The translations under genes and the position numbers were made by a program. Source: Candidatus Hydrogenedens terephthalaticus JGI OTU-1 (GTDB lineage: Bacteria > Hydrogenedentota > Hydrogenedentia > Hydrogenedentales > Hydrogenedentaceae). Taken from it: DNA of 64,000 bases. The notes beneath the pieces were generated by a model, which did not search any database, was not told the origin of the DNA, and saw only the letters and a list, made by a program, of their open reading frames with translations. Below, in pieces: positions 43,124-52,301 of the stretch. Position 1 is the stretch's first letter, and the number at the start of each line of letters is the position of its first letter. Location of the stretch: NCBI GenBank assembly GCA_000493945.1, contig AWNW01000008.1, positions 1 through 64,000 of the forward strand, read 5' to 3'.

Positions 43124-43144
43124 AAAAAAGGTCCTGTTAAAGAG

Positions 43145-44497
43145 TTAATTTATATATGAAGCGGAAGGACATGTCTCTGCAATAAACATTCCCTGAGCCG
43201 AAGGAAGTCCTAAATATTTCTGATAGTATTGTTTTTCAACATTTTCCATAAAATAATCTACTTTTGCACGAGGAACAAGGCTAACGGTACATCCTCCAAA
43301 GCCGGCACCCGTAAGACGCGAGCCAATGGCTCCGTATTTGCGGGCAATTTGAGTAAGTATATCCAGTTCGGGAATACTTATTTCATAATTATCAGCACAA
43401 CTGGAATGAGATTCGTTCATCAACCTGCCAAAAGTATATGCATCGTTTGCTAATAATGCGTCTCGAGATAGTTCTACGCGTTTATGTTCTGTTATTACAT
43501 GTTGTATACGAGCTCTTAAAGGAAAGCCCTTCTCAGGTTCTTCAATCTCGCCTAACCATAATTTACGAACATCCTGTGGGGTTATATCCAGAAGATAAGC
43601 AATTTCTTTCAATGATAGATATTCTTTGGGAATAGCCTGTTCGGTAAAATCAAGAATTTCATTAAAGGTAAGGCACAGGTCACCCGACCATAAATCCCCC
43701 AATCGTTTAATGTGTAAATCATTGTCAAATTCATTCCGCAAATGTTTTTCTAAAAGGGCACATGCAAGAAAACACATGCGCGGTCCTGCATTATACCGAT
43801 GCAAACAAGCCCCCGTTTTTTGAGCACGTATAGTTGAATCGCAAACGATAAAAACATAGTCTTCAAACAAGGGAATAAGGGCTGTTCGAATAGGGAAAAA
43901 ATCAATTTTACAGGCATGTCCTTCCTCACCATTCAATATAACCGTTTGGTCCATTCCACCGCCTTTAGTCCCTACAAAATGTTCTCCTTCCGCCATAAGT
44001 TCTGCCAGTTCCAATCGTGATATATCCCTACCTAATTCCTTGCCTAATATCTTTAAGTATGCCAGTGAAGCAGTTATGACAAGAGCCGATGAGGAACTTA
44101 ATCCTGTTGCAATGGGTAAGGTGCTTTTTATGAATAAATTGAACCCCGGAAAGGTTCGAACTTTAAATTTTTTGTTTAACGCAATCACACCTGCTTTAAT
44201 ATAGTTGTCCCATGACCCTGTAGGAGAAGGTAAAATTTCAGGTTGATTTAAAAAAGACAACGGTTGAAATCGAGGGTCTTCATTGAAAAGATGTATTTCA
44301 TTATCATCTCGTCGGGAAAAAGCACATTGAACTTCTTTCTTGATAGTTACGGGAAGCACAGAGAAACCATTGTAATCTGTATGCTCTCCAATTAAATTAA
44401 CTCTCCCTGGAACTCGACAAAAACCGATATTCTCAGAGTTAAAAAAATGTCCGGGTAATTTATTCTTTATCATTGTTGATGTTAAAGTATCTGACAT
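43145..44497 (-). CDS. galK: galactokinase-like GHMP kinase with GALK2/Gal1-type insertion
   Basis: 450 residues, about 65 more than E. coli GalK. PGRVNLIGEHTDYNG (30-44), TGLSSSSAL (131-139) and RLTGAGFGGC (394-403) are the three GHMP/galactokinase motifs; Asp183 in GGGMDQ is the expected base. Residues about 241-330 (HRYNAGPRMCFLACALL ... YLSLKEIAYLLDITPQDVRKLWL) form a helical insertion that resembles the one in eukaryotic Gal1 and GALK2 (GalNAc kinase) rather than bacterial GalK. It may phosphorylate galactose or N-acetylgalactosamine. It heads the minus-strand unit with dNTPase and PNP. Confidence 0.85.
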   Translation of the reverse strand: MSDTLTSTMIKNKLPGHFFNSENIGFCRVPGRVNLIGEHTDYNGFSVLPVTIKKEVQCAFSRRDDNEIHLFNEDPRFQPLSFLNQPEILPSPTGSWDNYIKAGVIALNKKFKVRTFPGFNLFIKSTLPIATGLSSSSALVITASLAYLKILGKELGRDISRLELAELMAEGEHFVGTKGGGMDQTVILNGEEGHACKIDFFPIRTALIPLFEDYVFIVCDSTIRAQKTGACLHRYNAGPRMCFLACALLEKHLRNEFDNDLHIKRLGDLWSGDLCLTFNEILDFTEQAIPKEYLSLKEIAYLLDITPQDVRKLWLGEIEEPEKGFPLRARIQHVITEHKRVELSRDALLANDAYTFGRLMNESHSSCADNYEISIPELDILTQIARKYGAIGSRLTGAGFGGCTVSLVPRAKVDYFMENVEKQYYQKYLGLPSAQGMFIAETCPSASYIN

Positions 44498-44664
44498 AAT
44501 TTACTCTACTTCTCTAAAAGTTCTGTTGTATTTATATTGCAAAATGTATTCTTATAAAACTACGGATACTAATTATACAATTTTTACAAAGGTGAAATTA
44601 TTATTTATTCTGCCCGTTTATTTAAAATTGTAAACAAAGAAATACTTTATAAGGGAAATATTGG

Positions 44665-45651
44665 GTGAAAAAGAGATTATATATCATTAGCCCATTTCGG
44701 TTGGCAGAATATCCATGGAATTGGAAAGTATATTACTGTGTAGAACTTTTTTCGGCGTTATTCCGACGAGGTTATATCGTTAATTGGCTTCAACCGGGAA
44801 AGAACCTTTACAACTTCAATTTGTTCCCATCACTTTCACATTGGAGAAATTTCTTTGTTATTAATATAGGGAATTCCTTGACCTATCGCTGGTTAATGCC
44901 TTTTTTCTTATCACGATTAAAACGGGTAAGCAAGGATATTAAGCCATTTACGCTAATTGAAATTATTGATGGAAACCCATTTGAATTAGATATAGATGAA
45001 GCCTTTGTAAATATACCCATTATTTTTTCACTGAGAAATCAATGGATTGCTTCAAATGACTTTCCAGGTCCTGTTATCATTCCACAAAAAGAAATATTAA
45101 AGGATTTAATTTACAAAGGTGTGCCAGAAAAATATTTAAATTACATCCCCATGGGTGTATGTTCTAATGTAAATGAAATAACAAACACAGAAAAGCAAAT
45201 TCAAAAGAGAATACTTATTTTAGATAAAGATCGACAAAGACACTTAAAATCACTTGCTGAACAAATAGAAAAAGAAAAACCTCATTACGATATTCTCTAT
45301 ATAGGCAATAAGGATTTAAATACCATCCCTGCGGAAGAATTTCATGACTGGATACAAAAGATTATTGATGGAAGGGAAATCATCGCTGTATTAAGTAAAA
45401 ATTTATATCACATAGGAATGGAATTCATATCAAAAGGAGCAAAAGTTTTTGTCCCTGCATTAGATTTGCCTTTTGAGGGAGATAATGAAAATTTATTTTT
45501 TTATGACACCCCGATGGATATACCAAACCGTATATATACTTTGTTAAAACAAAAACCCACATTTTCACATAACAATAAAACACTTTTTTCTACATGGGAG
45601 GAAGGAAGTATACAATTGGAAAAATTGCTTACAGAACTGATTAACGAATAA
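44665..45651 (+). CDS. GT-B-like glycosyltransferase candidate
   Basis: 328 residues from a GTG at 44665 with AAGGG at 44651-44655. The start KKRLYIISPFRLAEYPW and the pattern of alternating strands and helices, a middle segment IPMGVCSNVNEI (comparable to the P-x-G-V/I-D turn of GT4 proteins) and a C-terminal half with YDILYIGNKD and GAKVFVPALDLPFEGDNENLFF suggest a two-domain GT-B enzyme. The donor motif is not clear, so the family call is tentative. It is convergent with the Gfo/Idh gene, overlapping by 11 bases. No signal peptide. Confidence 0.55.
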   Translation: MKKRLYIISPFRLAEYPWNWKVYYCVELFSALFRRGYIVNWLQPGKNLYNFNLFPSLSHWRNFFVINIGNSLTYRWLMPFFLSRLKRVSKDIKPFTLIEIIDGNPFELDIDEAFVNIPIIFSLRNQWIASNDFPGPVIIPQKEILKDLIYKGVPEKYLNYIPMGVCSNVNEITNTEKQIQKRILILDKDRQRHLKSLAEQIEKEKPHYDILYIGNKDLNTIPAEEFHDWIQKIIDGREIIAVLSKNLYHIGMEFISKGAKVFVPALDLPFEGDNENLFFYDTPMDIPNRIYTLLKQKPTFSHNNKTLFSTWEEGSIQLEKLLTELINE

Positions 45652-46669
45652 AAACTTTTTGGTTGGAGTGTGCGGATTTATAAATAGCGTCTAATACTTC
45701 CATATATTTTAATCCATCTTCAAAATTAGGATGATACTCTTTACCCATAGACACGGCTTCAATAAAATCTTTTTCCACAGACCAATTTTTTACATCGTAA
45801 AAGTCTTCTTCTTGTGGAACAATAATTTTTCTTTCTCCATTTTTAGCCAGTTCATAGAGTTTATCTTCGAGTACATCATAATAGAGCGTTTTATATTGAG
45901 CATGAATTTCTACACTTTCCTGAGGATAGATTGACATACCGGATATGGTCAGTTGGGCTATGGTTCCACAAACAAGTTCTAATTGAGCCTGTACCTGGTC
46001 TGGAACCTGTATTTCTACAATTTCTCCTTCGGGTGTCTTTCGTGTGGGTGTAAAAATCTGATAATTTCCACAAACGCTTTTTGTCCATCCAAACCAACGA
46101 TGTATCAATTCAATATACATCCCTAAAGTTAACACATTTTGTCCGGAGAGCCGATGGTCTTTACGCCAATGCAAAGGTTTATTAGGGTCAAGGTTAAAAT
46201 CATTAAAACTGTTCACTTTTACAAAATATATTTCTCCAAGAATTCCTTCCCGTCTCATTCGAGCAATCGTTTTATCATAAGTCATACCGAAAGGCACCGG
46301 GCACAATCCAGCAACTTTACCTGTTCGACAAGCAGTTTCATACATTTGTTGTGCTTCTAAAAGATTCATTGCCATACGAGCCTGACAAAATACATGTTTT
46401 CCCGCTTTTAGTGCGGAAATACTTACAGGAGCATGGAGATAAGGCCAGGTGCCGATCCATACAATATCTACTTCCGGGTCATTGACCAATTCTGCCCATG
46501 AGGAATATACACGGGGAATTTTATATTCCTGAGCTACTTTTTTACTCGATTGTTCTGTCCTATTTATAACGCCAATAATTTGAACATTGGGTAGTTTCAT
46601 TAATCCGGGAATATGTCGTTCCCTGCATATATTTCCCAACCCTACAAAAGCAACTTTAAATTTCATCAT
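45641..46669 (-). CDS. Gfo/Idh/MocA-family NAD(P) oxidoreductase
   Basis: 342 residues. VAFVGLGNICRERHIPGL at 5-22 is the Rossmann nucleotide site (G-L-G-N). The catalytic-lysine segment appears as HVFCQARMAMNLLEA near 92-106, where the usual EKP is replaced by QAR, so the canonical Lys is missing and redox activity is uncertain. The C-domain contains LGMYIELIHRWFGW, with Glu before the usual His position. No Tat or Sec signal. The partner reactions are likely sugar or inositol oxidation in family members. It precedes no co-directional gene closely; the GDPD-like gene starts upstream by 843 bases and ends 18 bases before it. Confidence 0.85.
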   Translation of the reverse strand: MMKFKVAFVGLGNICRERHIPGLMKLPNVQIIGVINRTEQSSKKVAQEYKIPRVYSSWAELVNDPEVDIVWIGTWPYLHAPVSISALKAGKHVFCQARMAMNLLEAQQMYETACRTGKVAGLCPVPFGMTYDKTIARMRREGILGEIYFVKVNSFNDFNLDPNKPLHWRKDHRLSGQNVLTLGMYIELIHRWFGWTKSVCGNYQIFTPTRKTPEGEIVEIQVPDQVQAQLELVCGTIAQLTISGMSIYPQESVEIHAQYKTLYYDVLEDKLYELAKNGERKIIVPQEEDFYDVKNWSVEKDFIEAVSMGKEYHPNFEDGLKYMEVLDAIYKSAHSNQKVFIR

Positions 46670-46687
46670 GTATTGAATTCTCGATAT

Positions 46688-47497
46688 TTATTTCATTTTA
46701 TTTTTTAAAAATTCAGATAGCCGTTTCGGAAAATCCGTATTTAAAAAATCTACTCCTTCATTATACAAAACTTCCCAGCATTCTAAAGTTTGTGGGGCAC
46801 CCCAAAAACGGACTTTTCTGCCTTGTTTGTGTGATTTGGAAACGATTTCTTTTAGTTTATTCAATTCCTGTGGAGGCATATCTCCTTTTCCTATCCAGGT
46901 AAAAATGGAGAACCATGAATTACTAATCCATGGAACAAGGTCAGGTGAAGGATTTGTATCTAAATCTCCTAATCTACCATCAATGAAAACATAACGGTCC
47001 TTTTCTTTTTCTATCGTTTCTCGAGGAACAGCCCCAGAAATAACAACGGTTACAGCTCCCTCAACTTTTTCTCCATTTTCTATACGAGTAAGAAACTTTT
47101 TATAGGGTAATAATTGTTCTTTCAGAAGTGTGTAGGTGCTTTCTGGTTCGCTTTTTATATCTATCAATAGCCAGAATTCAGAAGGGACTGCATATACATG
47201 CCCATTATTTTTCTGAACACGCTCAAAAATGGGTTTTAAATACATATTGACAAGGTTCTTTTCAGGTTTGCATTTATCCAAATCATGAGCAACCAACAAA
47301 TCACCATTAACGATATGTATATCCGCCTCAATACTACAAAAACCGTTATTCAATGCATCAAGAAGAGGTTGCGGACGAAGATAATCATTATGAGAATGTG
47401 CCTGTTTCAAAGGGATAACATTCTTTTCTGCATAAATTATTAATGTTATAGCAGAAGCAAGAATAATAAAAATGTAGATGGATAATTTTTTTTGCAT
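46688..47497 (-). CDS. exported glycerophosphodiesterase / PI-PLC-like protein
   Basis: 269 residues from the ATG at 47497 (AAAGAG upstream); an ATG five codons earlier is also open. A signal or anchor helix covers about 5-24. The TIM-barrel motif AHSHNDYLRPQPLLDAL, with SIEADIHIVNGDLLVAHD after it, provides the metal and catalytic His/Glu/Asp set, and the chain ends with GVDFLNTDFPKRL. This matches the PI-PLC/GDPD-like group related to yeast AIM6. It should hydrolyse phosphodiesters of lipid head groups outside the cytoplasmic membrane. It lies 18 bases upstream of the Gfo/Idh gene. Confidence 0.82.
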   Translation of the reverse strand: MQKKLSIYIFIILASAITLIIYAEKNVIPLKQAHSHNDYLRPQPLLDALNNGFCSIEADIHIVNGDLLVAHDLDKCKPEKNLVNMYLKPIFERVQKNNGHVYAVPSEFWLLIDIKSEPESTYTLLKEQLLPYKKFLTRIENGEKVEGAVTVVISGAVPRETIEKEKDRYVFIDGRLGDLDTNPSPDLVPWISNSWFSIFTWIGKGDMPPQELNKLKEIVSKSHKQGRKVRFWGAPQTLECWEVLYNEGVDFLNTDFPKRLSEFLKNKMK

Positions 47498-47519
47498 AAT
47501 ACTCTTTAACATTGTGTAT

Positions 47520-47978
47520 TTATTCAGATGAATTTGAAACAGAATAAGGAGTTACAATTGCATTTGCAAGGGCATGCACTTTCTCACGATAGTTCTTGGC
47601 TTTTCCAGTGAGTAATAATAATTTCCGACTTTTTGCAGATATAGAGATTTCAATAGTAAGGGCAGACGAAGTGATTGGGATGGGATTGATCAAAGAAAAA
47701 TTCGTTTGAATAGGAATACATGGGCGATTTGCGATTGAAAAAGCGAAGCAATAGAAGGCTTCATTAAACGCAAAGGATAAATATCCCGGGTGTAGAAAAC
47801 CCATGCAATCTTGATAAAGAGGATTACACGGTAGAATAAAAGAAATACTTTTTCCTACTTGAACGCCAGCTACACTCATTTTCAGTTCTGAAAAAGAGTG
47901 CGAGGGCCATTTTAAACTAAGCCCTTCAACCTGATATTGGTCAAGAGCCTTAAAAAATTGTTCACTTAAATTATCCAC
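47520..47978 (-). CDS. hotdog-fold (PaaI-like) thioesterase candidate
   Basis: 152 residues. The central GFLHPGYLSFAFNEAFYCFAFS segment (about 64-85) matches the hotdog helix motif (G-x-x-H-G/P-G-x-x-x-x-x-x-D/N-E), followed by three strands (PIQTNFSLINPIPI; LTIEISISAKSRKLLLLTGKA) and a terminal TPYS. That arrangement is typical of acyl-CoA thioesterases of the PaaI group. The substrate is unknown. The gene precedes the GDPD-like gene on the same strand, about 22 bases apart, so they may be co-transcribed. Confidence 0.6.
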   Translation of the reverse strand: MDNLSEQFFKALDQYQVEGLSLKWPSHSFSELKMSVAGVQVGKSISFILPCNPLYQDCMGFLHPGYLSFAFNEAFYCFAFSIANRPCIPIQTNFSLINPIPITSSALTIEISISAKSRKLLLLTGKAKNYREKVHALANAIVTPYSVSNSSE

Positions 47979-48057
47979 ATCTCATACCCCATGTTTAATA
48001 TTTAAATTTTATGATGAGATGTTATTATAATCTTTTTTTACACATTTGTCAAATATT

Positions 48058-49284
48058 TTATATCTTGTTTATATCAACTGCAGGTGCATCCAATTGCTCG
48101 TAAACGGGTAATGGTCCGATTAAGGGACGAAGATAATTTATATATTCCGCTGTTACTCCATTACCGGCTTCATTAATAAACGCATCGCTCATATATTTTG
48201 TCTTATTTGCAATTTCTTCCAATGGTTTTAACTCGTAGCGAACAACATAATCTGCTATTCGTTGGATGGATACAGAACCAGTTTGATTTTGTCCTGCGGA
48301 GAATTGCACTGCTTTTTCACCCACTTCTCGGGCTTCTCTCTGGTCAACTTCACTTACACAGCCTAAGAAACTTCTCTGTGGATATCCTAATGTATCCGCA
48401 CGCGCTCTGATTTTCTCTATTTTAAGTTCCTTAAATCTTTCTTTTAAATATACAACCAAATCATCTCCTAATGCTCCCGTGCCTGATAATTGAACATGTC
48501 CGAAGGAATCCACTTCCCCTTTTGTGAACCGCTCCGCAATGGTTGTTCCACTTTCATCATGAACACCTTCGGAAACGGCAATCAAACAACGCCCTAAACG
48601 ATCATATACTTCTTTTACATCTGTGAAGAACTGTTCAAGTTTTAAAGGTCTTTCTGGCAAATAGACTAAATGAGGACCATCATCATTGTATTTCTTCGCA
48701 TAAGCAGATGCAGCGGTTAAAAATCCTGAGTGTCGTCCCATAACTACAACAATATGAATGCCCGGCAATGCTTTATTATCTAAGTTAATCCCGGCAAATG
48801 CTTGTGCTACATATTTTGCCGCAGAAGGGAAGCCAGGACAATGGTCATTGAGAACTAAGTCATTATCAATCGTTTTAGGAACATGAATAAGTCTCAAATC
48901 ATAATTTTCACTTTTTGCAGATTCTCCGATGATTCTGCATGTTTCAGAACTATCATTTCCGCCAATATAGCAAAAATAGCGTATATTATATTTTTTAAAT
49001 ACATTGAAGATTTTTTTACAGAATTCGGCATCGGGCTTTTTACGGGTTGATAATAAGGCAGAAGATGGAGTCTGTGCCACTGCTTCTAACTGGTGCGAGG
49101 GTAATTCAGTCAGGTCTAATAAATTTTCGTCAACAATCCCCTGGACACCATGTTTTGCACCGAAAATATGAGTAATTTGTGCATATTTTCTTGCTTCTGT
49201 AATAACTCCAACTAAACTTTGATTAATAACCGCAGTGGGACCACCACCTTGGGCTACAAGTAAATTACCCTTTAATGTTGACAT
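48058..49284 (-). CDS. PPi-dependent-type 6-phosphofructokinase
   Basis: 408 residues. The phosphate-donor loop GGGPTAVIN is at 13-21. The key motif reads GGND at 108-111: the Asp at the position equivalent to E. coli Gly104 and Lys137 in PKTIDND (Gly in ATP enzymes) both indicate pyrophosphate as donor, while the preceding Asp is replaced by Asn. MGRHSGFLTAASAY near 192-205 and AVSEGVHDE near 246-254 complete the F6P site. The enzyme phosphorylates fructose-6-phosphate reversibly, in central metabolism, and may also use sedoheptulose-7-phosphate. AGGAGAAG precedes the ATG. Confidence 0.88.
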   Translation of the reverse strand: MSTLKGNLLVAQGGGPTAVINQSLVGVITEARKYAQITHIFGAKHGVQGIVDENLLDLTELPSHQLEAVAQTPSSALLSTRKKPDAEFCKKIFNVFKKYNIRYFCYIGGNDSSETCRIIGESAKSENYDLRLIHVPKTIDNDLVLNDHCPGFPSAAKYVAQAFAGINLDNKALPGIHIVVVMGRHSGFLTAASAYAKKYNDDGPHLVYLPERPLKLEQFFTDVKEVYDRLGRCLIAVSEGVHDESGTTIAERFTKGEVDSFGHVQLSGTGALGDDLVVYLKERFKELKIEKIRARADTLGYPQRSFLGCVSEVDQREAREVGEKAVQFSAGQNQTGSVSIQRIADYVVRYELKPLEEIANKTKYMSDAFINEAGNGVTAEYINYLRPLIGPLPVYEQLDAPAVDINKI

Positions 49285-49427
49285 AGAACTTCTCCTGTGT
49301 TTATGTTTCGATTTAATTATCTTTCATTACTACAGAATAGGCTTATATTATGCCATGATGGGAACTAAAAATACAAAGAGACCAGAATATTTTTCCCTAA
49401 ATGTTTAGATAATGTGTAACCATATTA

Positions 49428-50666
49428 TTATAGAATAACTTCGGTTTCTTTTTGGAATTCATTTTCCAATTGTTCTAATGCATGGATACCTATTTCCAGT
49501 GCATTTTTCTGACGCTCGGTAACTACCCCTAATTGCTCATGCGATAACAGATGTAGAATATTTTTTAAGGTTGTAATATAAGTAAAAATTTGTGCAGTAT
49601 GCTGAAATGATAAATTAGACTGTAAGCCTTTTAATAGAGATATTTTATTATTAATTTCTTCTTCCCGTTTATGAAGTAATTGTGAAATTTCTTCCAATCT
49701 TTTGTGTTCCCTCTTATCTATCATAATTCCGAAGAAATACTTCCTCTGATTTCGGTAAAAAACCTGAACAATGAAATCAACCGGTATTTCTTCCCCTGTA
49801 GAAGAAAGAGCAATCGCATTGATAACAACATTACTTCTTGACCGCAAGGCTAAAAGGTACTCCCCTATAACTGTATCATCAAAAAATAAACTTCGAATAC
49901 GCTGCCCTATAAGTTCTGAGGAATCTATCTGAAAAAACTGGGATGTATAGGCATTGGTATCTGATATGATCTCATTTTCATCAAATATTAAAATAGGGCT
50001 CTGGATACTGTCTAAAATAGATTTTATTATCCCTTGAGTATACAAAAGTTCTTGTTGCACATGATACGACTCTCTCCGTATCTGTTGAATGTGGTGCAAC
50101 AGGAAATAACAAAAGATACCTGATAGTAAAATCATAAAATTTTTCCAGAATAGATAATAGGTAGCGAATTCGAGACCTTCCCAGAACCAAATCCCTGTAA
50201 TGGTGAAATTTAATGTAATAATAGATATAAGAGTCACAATTAGTGGGTGAGGTCTTTTTCGTGCATATATCAAATTTCCAAAGGTAAGCAGAGGATAGAA
50301 AAGTATCAAAGGACTGTATTCTTTTTCTGTTACTACAACGGATGTAGTTATTGTAAGTAGGTGGAAAAAAAAGTTCAAAGGATTGGAAAATAGGGAATAT
50401 TGTTTTAAATAAAAAACAATATGTGTGAAAAGGATATGTAAGATAATACACAACAAAAAAATAGAAATAAAATATTGCTGTGAAAATGATTCTATTGTAT
50501 AGCCAACAATAACAACAATCAAAGTTAAATATCTAAGGAACAGAGATAAACTTTCGATGGATGTAATAATCTGTATATTTGGTTCATTAGAGATCTCTTC
50601 TGGAACAATTTCCGTTATCCAGAGACTAAAAAAATTTTTTATGTTTTTTATCTGTTTTTGAAGCAT
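49428..50666 (-). CDS. membrane PAS-domain sensor lacking a kinase domain
   Basis: 412 residues. About six membrane helices between 35 and 205, then a linker helix (HIQQIRRESYHVQQELLYTQG) and one PAS domain (about 225-335) with ILDSIQSPILIFDENEIISDTNAYTSQFF and IDKREHKRLEEISQLL. The rest (340-412) is helical, with a segment that looks like a dimerisation helix, but there is no HATPase or GGDEF/EAL domain. It may signal through protein contact or be a truncated histidine kinase; 143 bases follow before the PFK gene, with no missing domain there. It is divergent from the GH4 gene. Confidence 0.72.
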   Translation of the reverse strand: MLQKQIKNIKNFFSLWITEIVPEEISNEPNIQIITSIESLSLFLRYLTLIVVIVGYTIESFSQQYFISIFLLCIILHILFTHIVFYLKQYSLFSNPLNFFFHLLTITTSVVVTEKEYSPLILFYPLLTFGNLIYARKRPHPLIVTLISIITLNFTITGIWFWEGLEFATYYLFWKNFMILLSGIFCYFLLHHIQQIRRESYHVQQELLYTQGIIKSILDSIQSPILIFDENEIISDTNAYTSQFFQIDSSELIGQRIRSLFFDDTVIGEYLLALRSRSNVVINAIALSSTGEEIPVDFIVQVFYRNQRKYFFGIMIDKREHKRLEEISQLLHKREEEINNKISLLKGLQSNLSFQHTAQIFTYITTLKNILHLLSHEQLGVVTERQKNALEIGIHALEQLENEFQKETEVIL

Positions 50667-50841
50667 TACTCATTAATGATTAATTCTGTATTTACTTAGG
50701 TGATAATTATATATCTTTCTACTCAAAATATCATATCTTCTGGGGGTTTGTATTTCAAGGAATATTTTTTCATAAAAGTATTTATGTATAATAACTCATA
50801 CATGTTGTTCCCGTCACAATTAACAATAGAGGAGAACTCTT

Positions 50842-52278
50842 ATGGCTAAAATCGCAATGATAGGGGCAGGAAGTATCGTTTTTTGCAAAACTTTGTTCAT
50901 GGACCTCGTTTCTGTGCCGGCTTTTCAAGATGCAGAATTTTGGTTCATGAGTCCTACTCGAAAAAAATTAGAGCGTATGAAGTTTTTTGCGGACCGCGTG
51001 GTAAAAGATAACGGATTGAAAGCGAAAACCTACATCACGCAGGACCGTCGGGAAGCACTTAATCAGGCGGATTATGTAATTGCAATGCTTCAGATAGGGG
51101 GCGTGAATGCCTTTAAGTATGATTATGAAATACCTTTGAAATATGGTGTTGACCAGTGTATTGGCGATACAATGGGTCCGGGCGGAATTTTTAGGGCGTT
51201 GCGAACAATACCCGTGATGATGGACCTCGCTCGAGATATGCAGGAACTCTGTCCACATGCTTACTTGCTGAATTATGTCAATCCTATGGCAATGGTATGT
51301 TGGGCTTTGGGAAAAATTCCGGGATTAAAGTTTGTGGGTCTCTGTCATGGTGTCCAGACAACGCTGGATTTAATCTCGGGTTATGTAGAAGTCCCCAAAA
51401 ATGAGATTGATTATCTGGTAGCAGGCATTAATCACATGGCTTGGTTCCTGCGTATTGAACACAAAGGAAAGGATTTGTATCCTCTATTTAAACTCCGTTG
51501 TGAACAACCGGAATATTATGTGAATGAAAAGGTTCGTATAGAGGTTATGAGACATTTTGGGTATTTTATGACAGAGAGTACAGGACATTTATCTGAATAT
51601 ATTCCGTGGTTTCGCAGTCATGAAAGGACACTACAAACATATTGCGACGAGCCCTCCTTTGGTGGAGAGTCCGGTGCTTATTACAAGTGGTGCAGGCTAA
51701 TAGCGGATAGACTGGAAAATGAAGATTTATTAGAGAATGAACCGACAAAAATTACTCATCGAAGTGTTGAATATTGCTCCTATATATTAGAAGCATTGCA
51801 AACGGGAAAAACATTTAAGTTTCAGGGAAATGTCCGAAATGACCATTATATTACCAATTTGCCGGAGGGCAGTTGTGTTGAAATCCCAGTTTTTGCTGAT
51901 AAGATGGGACTTCATCCAACGCATATAGGGGCATTACCTCCGCAATGTGCAGGTCTGAATTTAACAAATGTTAATGTTCAAGGATTGACCGTCGAATCAG
52001 CGATTCAGGGAGACCCCGAATTGGTTGTTTCTGCCTGTGCCTTAGACCCATTGACTTCTGCTTGTTTATCTTTGAAAGAAGTGCGTGACCTGGTTGCGGA
52101 AATGTTAGAAGCAGAGCAATCGTGGCTTCCTCAGTTTGCCGGAAAATCTCTGAAACCAACCCCGATAATATCCATTCCTAAAGATGTGCAAAGAGCAAAA
52201 GTGCCTTTAGACCCTGCCCTTGCTGTAGTTCATCGTTTTGGTGAATTGGCAGACAAAGCAAGCAAGACTACATCATAA
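50842..52278 (+). CDS. GH4-family glycosidase (alpha-galactosidase/uronidase type)
   Basis: 478 residues. NAD-binding start KIAMIGAGSIVF (3-14), the NPMAMVCWAL segment (147-156), and metal ligands Cys168-His169 in LCHGVQ and His198 in INHMAWF place it in GH4, whose members use NAD, a divalent metal and a redox-elimination mechanism. The CHGV version of the CH-x-V signature differs from CHSV of MelA alpha-galactosidases and, as I recall, points toward uronic-acid glycosides, which is not certain. It is cytoplasmic. GAGGAG precedes the ATG and TATAAT at 50787-50792 may be the -10. It begins a four-gene saccharide cluster. Confidence 0.88.
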   Translation: MAKIAMIGAGSIVFCKTLFMDLVSVPAFQDAEFWFMSPTRKKLERMKFFADRVVKDNGLKAKTYITQDRREALNQADYVIAMLQIGGVNAFKYDYEIPLKYGVDQCIGDTMGPGGIFRALRTIPVMMDLARDMQELCPHAYLLNYVNPMAMVCWALGKIPGLKFVGLCHGVQTTLDLISGYVEVPKNEIDYLVAGINHMAWFLRIEHKGKDLYPLFKLRCEQPEYYVNEKVRIEVMRHFGYFMTESTGHLSEYIPWFRSHERTLQTYCDEPSFGGESGAYYKWCRLIADRLENEDLLENEPTKITHRSVEYCSYILEALQTGKTFKFQGNVRNDHYITNLPEGSCVEIPVFADKMGLHPTHIGALPPQCAGLNLTNVNVQGLTVESAIQGDPELVVSACALDPLTSACLSLKEVRDLVAEMLEAEQSWLPQFAGKSLKPTPIISIPKDVQRAKVPLDPALAVVHRFGELADKASKTTS

Positions 52279-52301
52279 GTAATAAACAGGAGTTACAAAA
52301 T

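Noticed and set aside
49428..50666. Histidine kinase
   Set aside because: No HATPase motifs (N, G1, G2 boxes) and no conserved His in an H-box; called a PAS sensor only.
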